Below are positions 25,722-33,252 of a stretch of DNA of 55,371 nucleotides, in pieces. Location: contig PLLA01000034.1 in assembly GCA_003140835.1 (NCBI GenBank), positions 1 through 55,371 on the forward strand, in the 5' to 3' direction. The number at the start of each line of letters is the position of its first letter. Position 1 is the stretch's first letter. Position numbers and translations under genes: made by a program. The notes below the pieces were generated by a model, which searched no databases, was not told the origin of the DNA, and saw only the letters and a list, made by a program, of their open reading frames with translations. This DNA comes from Candidatus Tumulicola scandinaviensis. GTDB taxonomy: Bacteria > Vulcanimicrobiota > Vulcanimicrobiia > Vulcanimicrobiales > Vulcanimicrobiaceae.

Positions 25722-27172
25722 AGCTCTACAATTCGCGGACGCGCACCGTGGAAGCGTTCCAACCGCTTCGCGACGCCGAGGTGCGGATCTACGTTTGCGG
25801 CATGACGCCGTCGGCCCGCGCCCATCTCGGCCACGCGCGCTCGTTCCTGTTTTTCGACGTTTTGCGCCGCTACCTGACGCATCGTAACTACCGCGTGACC
25901 TACGTGCAAAACGTGACCGACATCGACGATCGCAGCATCAATCAGGCCAGGGAAACCGGCGAGAGTTACCGCGCGATCATCGACCGTCACTACGCCGAGT
26001 TTAAGGCGTCGATGCACAAGCTGGGCGTCCTCGACTACGATCTGGAACCGTACGCAACGGCGTTCGTTCCCCAGATCCAACAAATGATTCGCGAGCTGGT
26101 CGCGTCCGGGAATGCCTACGTTTCCAAAGACGGCATCTACTATCGCGTCGCCTCGTTTTCGAACTACGGGAAGCTGGCCAATCGGAATGTCGACGAGCTG
26201 GAGGCCGGGGCGCGCATCGAGATCGACGAGCAAAAGGAAGACCCACTCGATTTCGCCCTGTGGAAATTCGCGAAGCCCGACGAGCCGAAGTGGCCGTTCG
26301 AGCCGTATGGCGACGGGCGTCCGGGCTGGCACATCGAGTGCTCGGCGATGGCGCGCGCGCTGCTCGACCCGGAAGGTGAGGGATTCGACATTCACGGCGG
26401 TGGCGCGGATTTAATTTTTCCGCATCACGAGAACGAAATCGCGCAGAGCGAGCCGCTGATGACGCAACCGCCGATGGCGAACTTCTGGGTCCACGGCGGC
26501 TTGCTGCTCTTCGACAACAAGAAAATGTCGAAGTCGCTGGGGAATTACGAGCCGCTCTCCGACTTGCTCGAGCGGCACGATCCGCAAGCGATTCGTCTCT
26601 CCATGCTGCAGACCAGCTACGCAAAAGTGAAGAACTTCACCGACGAGTCGGTGGCCGGCGCGGCGGTCGCACTGCGTCAACTCAAGAAGGCCTACCGCGC
26701 GCTGCACGGTCGCTCCGCACCGGTTCCCACCGATCTCACCCGAACCGGGTACGTCGCGCGCGTCGAAAACGAACTCGACGCCGATATGAACACGGCGGCG
26801 GCGCTCGCCGTCATGCTGGAGTTCGCCGGCAACGCCGACGACGTCGCCGCGCGCGCGGGCGCCGGTGAAGCGCTCTATGAGTTTGCGTATCTGCTCGCCG
26901 TGCTCGGCATCGTGCCGAGCGAACGGTGGCTCGAAGAAGCGAACGTTTCGCTGCCTGAGGATTTTCTGCCGCGCCTGAGTGCGGCGCTGAACGAGCGGTT
27001 CGACGGAGCCACGCCCGAAGCGGCCATCGAACGCGTCATCGCGATGCGCCACGAAGCGCGCGCGCGTAAGGATTGGGCGGCCTCGGACCGGTTGCGCGAC
27101 GCGTTGCTGGAATGCGGCGTTGCCTTGAAAGACTCGAAGGAAGGCAGCTCGTGGAGCGTCGCCGGAAACTAA
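25718..27172 (+). CDS. cysS: Cysteinyl-tRNA synthetase
   Basis: About 484 residues. The N-terminal LKLYNSRTRTVEAFQPL matches the conserved CysRS start, so the gene begins at CTG 25718 rather than GTG 25748, which would remove KLYN. GGAG (25705-25708) lies 9 bases before the CTG. CGMTPSARAHLGHARS holds the zinc Cys and the HIGH motif in a PSA variant of the usual VYD. HIECSAMA and IFPHHENE give the other zinc ligands, and KKMSKSLGN is the KMSKS loop. The DALR and anticodon parts follow, so this is CysRS rather than the shorter MshC. Confidence 0.94.
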   Translation: MKLYNSRTRTVEAFQPLRDAEVRIYVCGMTPSARAHLGHARSFLFFDVLRRYLTHRNYRVTYVQNVTDIDDRSINQARETGESYRAIIDRHYAEFKASMHKLGVLDYDLEPYATAFVPQIQQMIRELVASGNAYVSKDGIYYRVASFSNYGKLANRNVDELEAGARIEIDEQKEDPLDFALWKFAKPDEPKWPFEPYGDGRPGWHIECSAMARALLDPEGEGFDIHGGGADLIFPHHENEIAQSEPLMTQPPMANFWVHGGLLLFDNKKMSKSLGNYEPLSDLLERHDPQAIRLSMLQTSYAKVKNFTDESVAGAAVALRQLKKAYRALHGRSAPVPTDLTRTGYVARVENELDADMNTAAALAVMLEFAGNADDVAARAGAGEALYEFAYLLAVLGIVPSERWLEEANVSLPEDFLPRLSAALNERFDGATPEAAIERVIAMRHEARARKDWAASDRLRDALLECGVALKDSKEGSSWSVAGN

Positions 27173-27924
27173 ACGCGCCGGCGCTCGACTTCGACGACGT
27201 CGTGTATGGCATTCACGCCACGACCGAAGCGCTCGCCGCCGGCGAACGGCTGCGCGCGATCCACGTTGCCGCCGATCGTAAGCGCGACCTGGCGCTGCGC
27301 GATCTGCTCGGGCGCGCCAAAGACCTCAACGTTCCGGTGCGATTCGAGGAGCGCGCGTTTTTTGCCAAGCTGCCGTTTAAGGCGCACCAAGGCGTCGTAG
27401 CGATCGCGCCGCCGTTTGCCTACGAGTCGCTGCACGACGTCTTGGGCGCGCCGTCTCGCGCGCAAAAGCGCTTCTACGTCGTGCTCGATCATCTGACCGA
27501 TCCGCATAACGTTGGGGCCATCGTGCGCACGGCGGAGTGCGTCGGGGCGGATGCCATCGTACTTCCCGACCGGCGTTCGGCCGGCATCAACGCGACCGTG
27601 CGCAAGGCGGCGGCCGGCGCGGCCGCCCATCTGCCCATCGCGCGGGTTGCGAACCTCGCGAATGCCATTCGGACGATGAAAAAGGCCGGCATTTGGATCG
27701 TCGGCGCCGAGTCGTCGCCCTCGGCGGTCGAAATGACGCGGGCCGACCTGAACCGGGATCTCGCTCTGGTCGTCGGCGCGGAAGGCGCGGGCCTGTCGCA
27801 ACTCATTACGCGCGAATGCGATTATCTGGTTCGCATTCCGATGCGTGGCGAAGTCGCGTCGCTCAATGCGTCGGTCGCGGCGGCCGTGCTCATGTACGAA
27901 TCGCTCCGTCAACGGCAGGAATAA
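27151..27924 (+). CDS. rlmB: 23S rRNA 2'-O-ribose methyltransferase RlmB-type (SpoU family)
   Basis: 257 residues. VVYGIHATTEALAAG begins the substrate-binding N-domain. The SPOUT knot motifs are LDHLTDPHNVGAIVRTAE, LALVVGAEGAGLS and IPMRGEVASLNASVAAAVL. The family methylates a guanosine in 23S rRNA (G2251 in E. coli). The GTG at 27151 has GGAAGG just upstream and overlaps the cysS end by 22 bases. mrnC, which sits between cysS and rlmB in Bacillus, is missing. Confidence 0.93.
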   Translation: MERRRKLNAPALDFDDVVYGIHATTEALAAGERLRAIHVAADRKRDLALRDLLGRAKDLNVPVRFEERAFFAKLPFKAHQGVVAIAPPFAYESLHDVLGAPSRAQKRFYVVLDHLTDPHNVGAIVRTAECVGADAIVLPDRRSAGINATVRKAAAGAAAHLPIARVANLANAIRTMKKAGIWIVGAESSPSAVEMTRADLNRDLALVVGAEGAGLSQLITRECDYLVRIPMRGEVASLNASVAAAVLMYESLRQRQE

Positions 27925-28006
27925 CCTCCTTCGACAGGCGCTCTCTGCAAGGAGCGGAATACGCTGCATTCAAGTACGCCTGCTCGTACGGAGGCTCCAG
28001 CACGAG

Positions 28007-28957
28007 ATGAAAACCAAGAAAAAATCTAAGGGCGCTGCCAAAGCCGCTACTAAGGCCGCCAACGGCAAGCCGCTGGTCGCGAAGCCGCACTACGTCGAAG
28101 GCGATCCCGCCGACAAGGTGCAGTTCTTCGACGCGAAGCTGATTTTGAAGCCCGACTTCTTCGATTCGATGCGCGGCTTCAAATTGTTTAGCGACCTGGT
28201 GGCCGAAGCCGTCGGACGGGTACGCGGCGTTTCGTACGAGCAGTTCAACCTCGCCAAAGCGCGTCCGCGCATTCGAGAGGTCATGTTCGTCGACACGGCC
28301 GACTTCAGGCTCTACAACAATTCGTTTATTCTGCGCCGGCGCATCGAGTATCAGGATGGATTCCCGATCGGCGACCCGGAGATCGTGTTCAAGTATCGCA
28401 GCAACGATCTCGAGAAGGCGCGCGCGGTCGACGTGAGGCCTCAAATCTCCGGACCGTACCGCATCAAGTTCAAGATGGAAGGTCTGCCGCTCAAAGACCA
28501 GATCGGCAGCTATCGGTTGCTGTACGCGCACAACTGCATCTTTCCGGTGAGTTCGGTGCACGCGGGAGATCGCACCAATCTGAAAATGATCGCGAAAGCG
28601 CTTCCGGCACTGGCCGGACTCATCGGCGATATGGAAGGCAAGGTCGAGATGGTCAACTCGACGCTGGTCGAGGAAGTGCTTTTAGATCTCGGCATGCTCG
28701 ATTTCGGCAAAGGCATGGTCGCGAAAGCGAATATCTCGCTCTGGCGCTCGCTCGGCGACCATAACGTCATGTGCGGAGAGTTTGCATATCAGACGAAGTT
28801 CGAGCGGGGAGATGCGGTCGACGCATTGGTCAAGCAACGCGTCGAGGAACTCTTCATCAAGCTTCAACAGGTAGCGTCGGGTTGGCTGATGCTCGGCACG
28901 ACCAAGACCGGGCTCGTGTATCGGTTGAAAGGAAATCCGCCGCAAGCCCATGAGTGA
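28007..28957 (+). CDS. CYTH-like / triphosphate-tunnel-type domain protein, function unknown
   Basis: 316 residues with a Lys/Ala-rich N-terminal tail (residues 1-25). The following part resembles CYTH/VTC-type tunnel proteins: VMFVDTADFRLYNNSFILRR gives the DTxdfxL and LRRR pattern, then EIVFKYRS and YRIKFKME give alternating basic strands. Such proteins bind or hydrolyse triphosphates or polyphosphate. No full EXEXK signature is seen, so enzymatic activity is unproven. It stands alone 82 bases after rlmB, and its end overlaps chrA by 8 bases. I am moderately sure of the fold and not of the role. Confidence 0.6.
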   Translation: MKTKKKSKGAAKAATKAANGKPLVAKPHYVEGDPADKVQFFDAKLILKPDFFDSMRGFKLFSDLVAEAVGRVRGVSYEQFNLAKARPRIREVMFVDTADFRLYNNSFILRRRIEYQDGFPIGDPEIVFKYRSNDLEKARAVDVRPQISGPYRIKFKMEGLPLKDQIGSYRLLYAHNCIFPVSSVHAGDRTNLKMIAKALPALAGLIGDMEGKVEMVNSTLVEEVLLDLGMLDFGKGMVAKANISLWRSLGDHNVMCGEFAYQTKFERGDAVDALVKQRVEELFIKLQQVASGWLMLGTTKTGLVYRLKGNPPQAHE

Positions 28958-29570
28958 AAGCGTCGTCCCGCAGCCGGCGGCCGTGGCTTCAAAGCCACAA
29001 GTCGCATTGCTCGACATGTTTCTTACGTTTCTGCAAATCGGCGCAACCAGCTTCGGCGGTGGAGTCGTCGCCTATCTGCGAAGCGCGCTGGTCGGGAAGA
29101 AGAAGTGGCTCGACGACGTAGAGTTTCTCGAGCTGATGTCGATCAGCAACACGCTTCCCGGGTTGAACGCGACCAACATGGCCATCTTGGCCGGCGACCG
29201 GCTTTGCGGAACCGCCGGTTCGGTCGCCGCCATGCTGGGCATGTGCCTCCCGGCCTTCATCTTTATGACCGCGGCCGGGATCGCGTACGACAGCTCGACC
29301 GGCAGCCGTCCGATGGTGACCGCCGCGCTTCACGGCGTCGCAGCCGCGGCCGTTGGCCTCATTGCCGCAACCTGGTATCAGATCGGAAAGAAGTCGGTGA
29401 AGGGCTTCTACGATGCGTTCTTCATTCTGGCCGCCGTGCTGGGCGTCAACCACTTTAAGATCTCGGTTCCGGTCGTTCTGATCGGGGTCGGCGCGGTCGC
29501 GATCTTTGCGTATCGTCCGCGGAAGCCCGAAAAGGAGGACCCCGACCAGTGGATCAGTTCTCTTCGCTAG
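28950..29570 (+). CDS. Chromate transporter ChrA family, first half (short-chain form)
   Basis: 206 residues forming one CHR domain. FLQIGATSFGGGVVAYLRS has the GG motif, NTLPGLNATNMAILAGDR follows, and then membrane spans. Long ChrA proteins have two such domains in one chain; here each is a separate gene, and the two probably pair in the membrane. Family members export chromate, but many short-chain pairs have unproven substrates. It overlaps the next gene by 22 bases. Confidence 0.88.
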   Translation: MSESVVPQPAAVASKPQVALLDMFLTFLQIGATSFGGGVVAYLRSALVGKKKWLDDVEFLELMSISNTLPGLNATNMAILAGDRLCGTAGSVAAMLGMCLPAFIFMTAAGIAYDSSTGSRPMVTAALHGVAAAAVGLIAATWYQIGKKSVKGFYDAFFILAAVLGVNHFKISVPVVLIGVGAVAIFAYRPRKPEKEDPDQWISSLR

Positions 29571-30070
29571 CCGGCGTATTCTCGTACCTGTCGTTACTGA
29601 CGGTCGGCGGCGGCATGGCCGCGTGGCCGGAGATGAAGACGCTCGTCGTGGCCACCCACCATTGGATGAGCGAGGCCCAGCTGATCCACGTCTATTCGGT
29701 CGGGCAGATGTCGCCGGGGCCGAATATGATGATGGTTGCCGCCATCGGGGTGAAGGTTGCTTGGATCCCGGGGGCGCTGATCGCGGCGCTCGCGTTCTTC
29801 CTGCCGACCGGCGTCCTGACGTTCGTCGTCGGGCGCGTGTGGACGAAGCTGGCCAACTGGCCATGGCGCGAGTCGATTCAGCGGGGCCTCGGCCCGGTCG
29901 CGATCGGCCTGGCAGTCGCCGGTCTCTTAAGCTTCGGCCGCGGCTCGATCACCAGCTGGGTCGCGCTCGCGGTGGCGCTCGCGGTGTTCTTCGCCACCGT
30001 CCGCACCAAGATCAACCCGGCCCTCCTTATTCTTGGCGGCGCGCTCGTCGGCGTCGTCGCCCTCCACTAA
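29549..30070 (+). CDS. Chromate transporter ChrA family, second half (short-chain form)
   Basis: 173 residues, second CHR domain of the pair. YLSLLTVGGGMAAWPEMKT matches the domain start, and VGQMSPGPNMMMVAAIGVKV holds the conserved PGP. The GTG start lies inside the end of the first half, so translation is coupled. An insertion sequence begins about 58 bases after its stop. Confidence 0.88.
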   Translation: MDQFSSLAGVFSYLSLLTVGGGMAAWPEMKTLVVATHHWMSEAQLIHVYSVGQMSPGPNMMMVAAIGVKVAWIPGALIAALAFFLPTGVLTFVVGRVWTKLANWPWRESIQRGLGPVAIGLAVAGLLSFGRGSITSWVALAVALAVFFATVRTKINPALLILGGALVGVVALH

Positions 30071-30127
30071 CTCGGGCCTACAGAGCGAGCTGGCGCCTCC
30101 CGGACCCGGTCGCTCGTAACGTCCCGT

Positions 30128-30186
30128 ATCGCGCCATAAGTCTTCCTTACCGGAGGGCTGATTATCGCGCCACATTACTTCTTACC
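30128..30186 (+). repeat. Left-end IS repeats (two copies)
   Basis: Copy one is 30128-30151 and copy two is 30164-30186; both read ATCGCGCCA, a variable middle, then CTTACC. The second overlaps the transposase stop codon. Confidence 0.75.
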
Positions 30187-31376
30187 GGAGCGACAGCCTG
30201 AGCGACATGGATTTCGACTCCGCGATGGGCGTACGGCTGCTGCAGCATCGCCGCACGCAGGCGCGGTGAGATTTTCTTTGCCACTGGACCGCTTGGGATT
30301 CTGAGGATCCCGGCACCCTTCGACTCGATTGCGGCGTTGAGGACGAAAGGATCCAGTCGAGCCCACTCGGCTTGCATCGCCGTAACTTGTTTGGGCGTGA
30401 GAACACCGAGCTCGACGAGGCGCTCAAACGGCGTTTTCGGTTTATCATACTTTTTGCGTACACGGCTTCCAACACGAGTACGTTCGACGAGCTTGACGCT
30501 GGGTTGGAAGTAGTTGAGGAACAGGCGCAGCTCGTTGCGATAGAGTGCGTTCATCGCGTCGATTGCGGCGGGCGCATCGATTCGTTTCCACCCAAAGATC
30601 TTTCGGACGTGGGTCCAGTTCTTTTGCTCGATGTAGGCGTTGTCGTTCTTGCGATACGGGCGACCGCGGGTGAACTCGAGTTCATGCTTTTTGCACCAGC
30701 CGTAGCAATGGTGGTTGATACACTCCGCACCGCTGTCGGAATCGATGCCGCGCAACGCAAAAGGCAACGTCCCACGCATCTCCTCGAGGGCTTCGACCAC
30801 GAATCGCTGCCCTTTTCCAAGCACGGCACGGGTTTCCGTCCAGGTCGATGCGACGTCGGTAAGATTGACCGAGAAGACGAACTCGCCGTCGCCGACGTCA
30901 CCACAATGCGCGACCGTATCGGTTTCACACCAGCCGGGCTCGGTGGTATCCCAACGTTCGGTCCGCACCGGAATCTGATGCTTGAGTAAGGTGCCGGGTT
31001 TGGTGCGACCGTAAAGGCGACGTTTGAATGCAACGCGGTGCGGTCGTAAAACGCGATCCACCGAATGCGCACTCATGCCGAAGAGCAGGTGCTCGACGTC
31101 GGGAGACAGATCGAGGTGCGCCCGAGCGTGCGGCATCCACGTCGGCAAAAGTGCGACCAGCCGAGCCGACCATGGATAGTCGGCCGCGCGCCAAAACTTT
31201 ACCAGCGCGTCGACGACCGAAACGTTAAAGCGCGTCGTCAGCACGATGGCGTATTTCCGGTGGTAGCCGGTCACGGCGATAAACTCGTCTAGGAGCCGGC
31301 CGCGCTCGGCTCGGCCGGCTTTCCGATAGCGAAAGCCCATGTCGATGGCGTACTCGCGGCAAGCGGTTGCTTCCAT
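30162..31376 (-). CDS. DDE (integrase-core) transposase, IS481/ISNCY-like
   Basis: About 404 residues from ATG 31376, the first Met followed by family-like sequence (MEATACREYAIDMGFRYRKA). The frame is open to 31550, but that part crosses the terminal repeats. The catalytic triad is visible: Asp in CETDTVAHCG, Asp in RGIDSDSGAECI, and Glu in NDNAYIEQKNW. It starts with an HTH-like helical region containing EFIAVTGYHRKYAI. It is intact, so the element may still move. Confidence 0.88.
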   Translation of the reverse strand: MEATACREYAIDMGFRYRKAGRAERGRLLDEFIAVTGYHRKYAIVLTTRFNVSVVDALVKFWRAADYPWSARLVALLPTWMPHARAHLDLSPDVEHLLFGMSAHSVDRVLRPHRVAFKRRLYGRTKPGTLLKHQIPVRTERWDTTEPGWCETDTVAHCGDVGDGEFVFSVNLTDVASTWTETRAVLGKGQRFVVEALEEMRGTLPFALRGIDSDSGAECINHHCYGWCKKHELEFTRGRPYRKNDNAYIEQKNWTHVRKIFGWKRIDAPAAIDAMNALYRNELRLFLNYFQPSVKLVERTRVGSRVRKKYDKPKTPFERLVELGVLTPKQVTAMQAEWARLDPFVLNAAIESKGAGILRIPSGPVAKKISPRLRAAMLQQPYAHRGVEIHVAQAVAPVRSNVAR

Positions 31377-31407
31377 AGCCGCTCTTTCGCCACCCGAGGC
31401 CGCCCCG

Positions 31408-31465
31408 GGTAAGGTCCCTTCTGGCGCGACGATACCCCCGCTGGTAAGATCTAGCTTGGCGCGAT
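31408..31465 (-). repeat. Right-end IS repeats (two copies)
   Basis: Copies at 31408-31430 and 31443-31465, in inverted orientation to the left pair. Each reads GGTAAG, 8 bases, TGGCGCGA(T/C) on the plus strand. Confidence 0.75.
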
Positions 31466-31473
31466 TCGCGTCC

Positions 31474-31502
31474 TTGACGCTGGAGGGGTGCCCTCCTATA
31501 CT
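31474..31502 (+). promoter_or_regulatory. Strong sigma-70-type promoter of sigH with palindromic spacer
   Basis: TTGACG (31474-31479), 17 bases, TATACT (31497-31502). The spacer contains GGAGGG-GTG-CCCTCC, a perfect 6-base inverted repeat touching the -10 box, a possible operator. Transcription would start near 31509, about 60 bases before sigH. Confidence 0.7.
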
Positions 31503-31570
31503 TACGTGGATGTGCCGCGCCCGATGGGCTACGGCCCGCGCATGCGGCACACGAACCCAGAAGGCAGACA

Positions 31571-32224
31571 GTGACTATGGCAATGACCCATCCCGTGACG
31601 GATGGTCTGGAATACCACGAGCGAGCCGACGAAGAGCTCGTGGCTATCGCGAAAACCGGCGACAACCTCGCGATGGAATACCTCCTCAACAAGTATAAGA
31701 ACTTCGTCCGCATTAAGGCGAAGAGCTATTTCTTAATCGGCGCCGATCGCGAAGACATCATTCAAGAAGGCATGATCGGCTTGTACAAGGCCGTTCGCGA
31801 CTTCAAAGCCGACAAGCTCTCGAGCTTTCGGGCGTTTGCCGAACTGTGCATAACCCGGCAGATCATCACGGCGATCAAGACCGCGACCCGTCAGAAGCAC
31901 ATTCCGCTCAACCAGTACATCTCGCTCAACAAGCCGATCTACGACGAAGACAGCGAACGCACGCTGCTCGACGTCATGGCGTCGCAGAAGACCTCGGATC
32001 CCGAGGAGCTGGTGGTGACGCAAGAGGTGTCCGACGACATCCGGCAGCGGATTCGCCAAAATCTCTCCGAGCTCGAATCGCAAGTTCTCGAGTCGTATCT
32101 GGAAGGCAAGAGCTATCAGGAGATGGCACGCGATCTCGGACGACATGTGAAATCGATCGACAACGCGCTTCAGCGCGTGAAAAGGAAGATCGAAAAAAAC
32201 CTCGCGGAGTTCGAGTTTCAGTAG
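31571..32224 (+). CDS. sigH: RNA polymerase sigma factor SigH-type
   Basis: 217 residues of the sigma-70 family, SigH type. Region 2 includes EYLLNKYKNFVRIKAKSYF, GADREDIIQEGMIGLYKAVR and SSFRAFAELCITRQIITAIK. Region 4 includes LSELESQVLESYLEGKSYQE and RHVKSIDNALQRVKRK. AGAAGG lies 6 bases before the GTG at 31571; ATG 31577 is an alternative. In Bacillus it directs early stationary and sporulation genes and sits after rlmB-yacP. Here it follows rlmB at a distance with chrA and an IS between. Confidence 0.93.
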   Translation: MTMAMTHPVTDGLEYHERADEELVAIAKTGDNLAMEYLLNKYKNFVRIKAKSYFLIGADREDIIQEGMIGLYKAVRDFKADKLSSFRAFAELCITRQIITAIKTATRQKHIPLNQYISLNKPIYDEDSERTLLDVMASQKTSDPEELVVTQEVSDDIRQRIRQNLSELESQVLESYLEGKSYQEMARDLGRHVKSIDNALQRVKRKIEKNLAEFEFQ

Positions 32225-32234
32225 ACTTCGCTTT

Positions 32235-32275
32235 GTCATCCTGAGCGGAGGCGCGAAGCGCCGCAGTCGAAGGAC
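32235..32275. repeat. REP-like palindromic repeat after sigH
   Basis: Begins GTCATCCTGAGCGGAG. Its centre forms GGCGC-GAA-GCGCC (32250-32262) and it ends GCAGTCGAAGGACGA. It lies between the convergent sigH and ferredoxin genes. The hairpin has no T run, so it is a weak terminator at best. A degenerate copy is at 16118. Confidence 0.65.
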
Positions 32276-32279
32276 GAGG

Positions 32280-32606
32280 CTAGCCGAGCAGTTCCACGAT
32301 CTTAGCGTAGAGGGCGTCTTTGTCGGCGACGGGGTCGACGACGAAGACGTGCGACTCGCCGTGCTCGGGCTCGACGGCGACGGTTACGCGACCGCGGGCG
32401 CAGACGTCCATGCAGCTGGTGTTGATGGCGCGGATGGCTCCCCAACGCTCGTCGGCTTTGAGCTTGGCTTTGAGCCAGTCGCGCAAGTGAAAATCGCCGA
32501 TTCGCGCTGCGGCGGCCGGATCTTCTTCGGGGATGCGCTCTTTGGAGCAGCGCTCGCAAACGAGGACGAGGCCTTTCGCGAGCCATTTGGGCGTTACGTC
32601 TTGCAT
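32280..32606 (-). CDS. Thioredoxin-like [2Fe-2S] ferredoxin-type protein
   Basis: 108 residues. Cys17 and Cys20 (VLVCERCSKE) and a later pair in INTSCMDVCARGRVTVAVEP give the four-Cys spacing of thioredoxin-fold 2Fe-2S ferredoxins. The VVDPVADKDALYAKI tail also fits. It is probably an electron carrier or iron-sulfur protein in the cytoplasm; its partner is unknown. It is convergent with sigH, with the REP-like repeat between, and starts 24 bases from a tRNA on the same strand. Confidence 0.7.
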   Translation of the reverse strand: MQDVTPKWLAKGLVLVCERCSKERIPEEDPAAAARIGDFHLRDWLKAKLKADERWGAIRAINTSCMDVCARGRVTVAVEPEHGESHVFVVDPVADKDALYAKIVELLG

Positions 32607-32630
32607 GCCGTTTCTTAAAGGGATTTCCGA

Positions 32631-32711
32631 GCCGACGGCCGGATTCGAACCGGCGATGCCTTTCGGACGTGATTACAAATCACGCGCCTTCAACCGCTCA
32701 GCCACGTCGGC
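32631..32711 (-). tRNA. tRNA-Thr (anticodon TGT) with class II-like body
   Basis: 81 bases on the minus strand. The acceptor stem GCCGACG/CGTCGGC and T arm GCCGG-TTCGAAT-CCGGC are perfect. The anticodon arm CGTGA-TTTGTAA-TCACG gives TGT, reading threonine ACA. The D arm (GCTGAGCGGTTGAAGGC) is of the Ser/Leu class II style, and the variable region is 13 bases with CC-GAAA-GG. No 3' CCA is encoded. Threonine tRNAs normally have a 4-5 base variable loop. Confidence 0.85.
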
Positions 32712-32792
32712 GGGATCGTCGGTGATAACCGGTTGCGGACCGCTTGAGTTTCAACGAGTGCCGCGACGACCCTCCGAAGGCCCATCGAAGCC

Positions 32793-33236
32793 ATGATTGC
32801 AATCGCGCGCGCGACGACCGAGGACCTCGACGCACTCATGCCCTTGGTTGCAGCCTATCGCGTTTTCTACGAGCAGGAAACGGACGCGCCGCGCGAGCGC
32901 GAACTGATCGCCGGTCATTTACGCAACGGCACGTCGACGATCTTTTTTGCGCGCGGCGCAACCGGCGATCCGATCGGCTTCACGCAGCTCTTTCAAACCT
33001 ACAGCACCGTGCGGCTCGGTCCGTCGCTCATTCTGGAAGATCTGTTCGTGGTGGCGCGCGCTCGAGGCGGCGGAGTCGCAACGCAGCTGTTGAGCCGCGC
33101 GATGCAGTACGCGCGCGAAATCGGCGCGGTCGGGATGTTTCTCGAAACCGCTATAAATAACGTAACGGCTCAGCGAGTATACGAGCGCGCGGGCTGGACG
33201 CGCGAAGCGCAGTTCTACAAATACAACGCGTCGTAG
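32793..33236 (+). CDS. GNAT family N-acetyltransferase
   Basis: 147 residues. The GNAT core is visible as LILEDLFVVARARGGGVATQ, where the R-x-x-G-x-G/A acetyl-CoA loop is RARGGGVA, and as NVTAQRVYERAGWTREAQFY at the end. It resembles small-molecule or polyamine acetyltransferases. It is preceded by a tRNA on the other strand and followed by a convergent lipoprotein gene. The acceptor substrate cannot be told. Confidence 0.85.
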   Translation: MIAIARATTEDLDALMPLVAAYRVFYEQETDAPRERELIAGHLRNGTSTIFFARGATGDPIGFTQLFQTYSTVRLGPSLILEDLFVVARARGGGVATQLLSRAMQYAREIGAVGMFLETAINNVTAQRVYERAGWTREAQFYKYNAS

Positions 33237-33252
33237 CGACGCGCTCCCAAGG

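Larger units (their letters stand above)
30128..31465. mobile_element. Insertion sequence with paired repeats at both ends
   Basis: About 1.34 kb containing one DDE transposase on the minus strand. Each end has two copies of a 23-24 base repeat (ATCGCGCCA, 8-9 bases, CTTACC), in mirror orientation and 35-36 bases apart. Exact ends and target duplication are not clear. It lies between chrA and sigH, 8 bases upstream of the -35 box of the sigH promoter. Confidence 0.75.

Noticed and set aside
30372..30989. 205-codon plus-strand frame opposite the transposase
   Set aside because: The DDE transposase on the minus strand explains the stretch.
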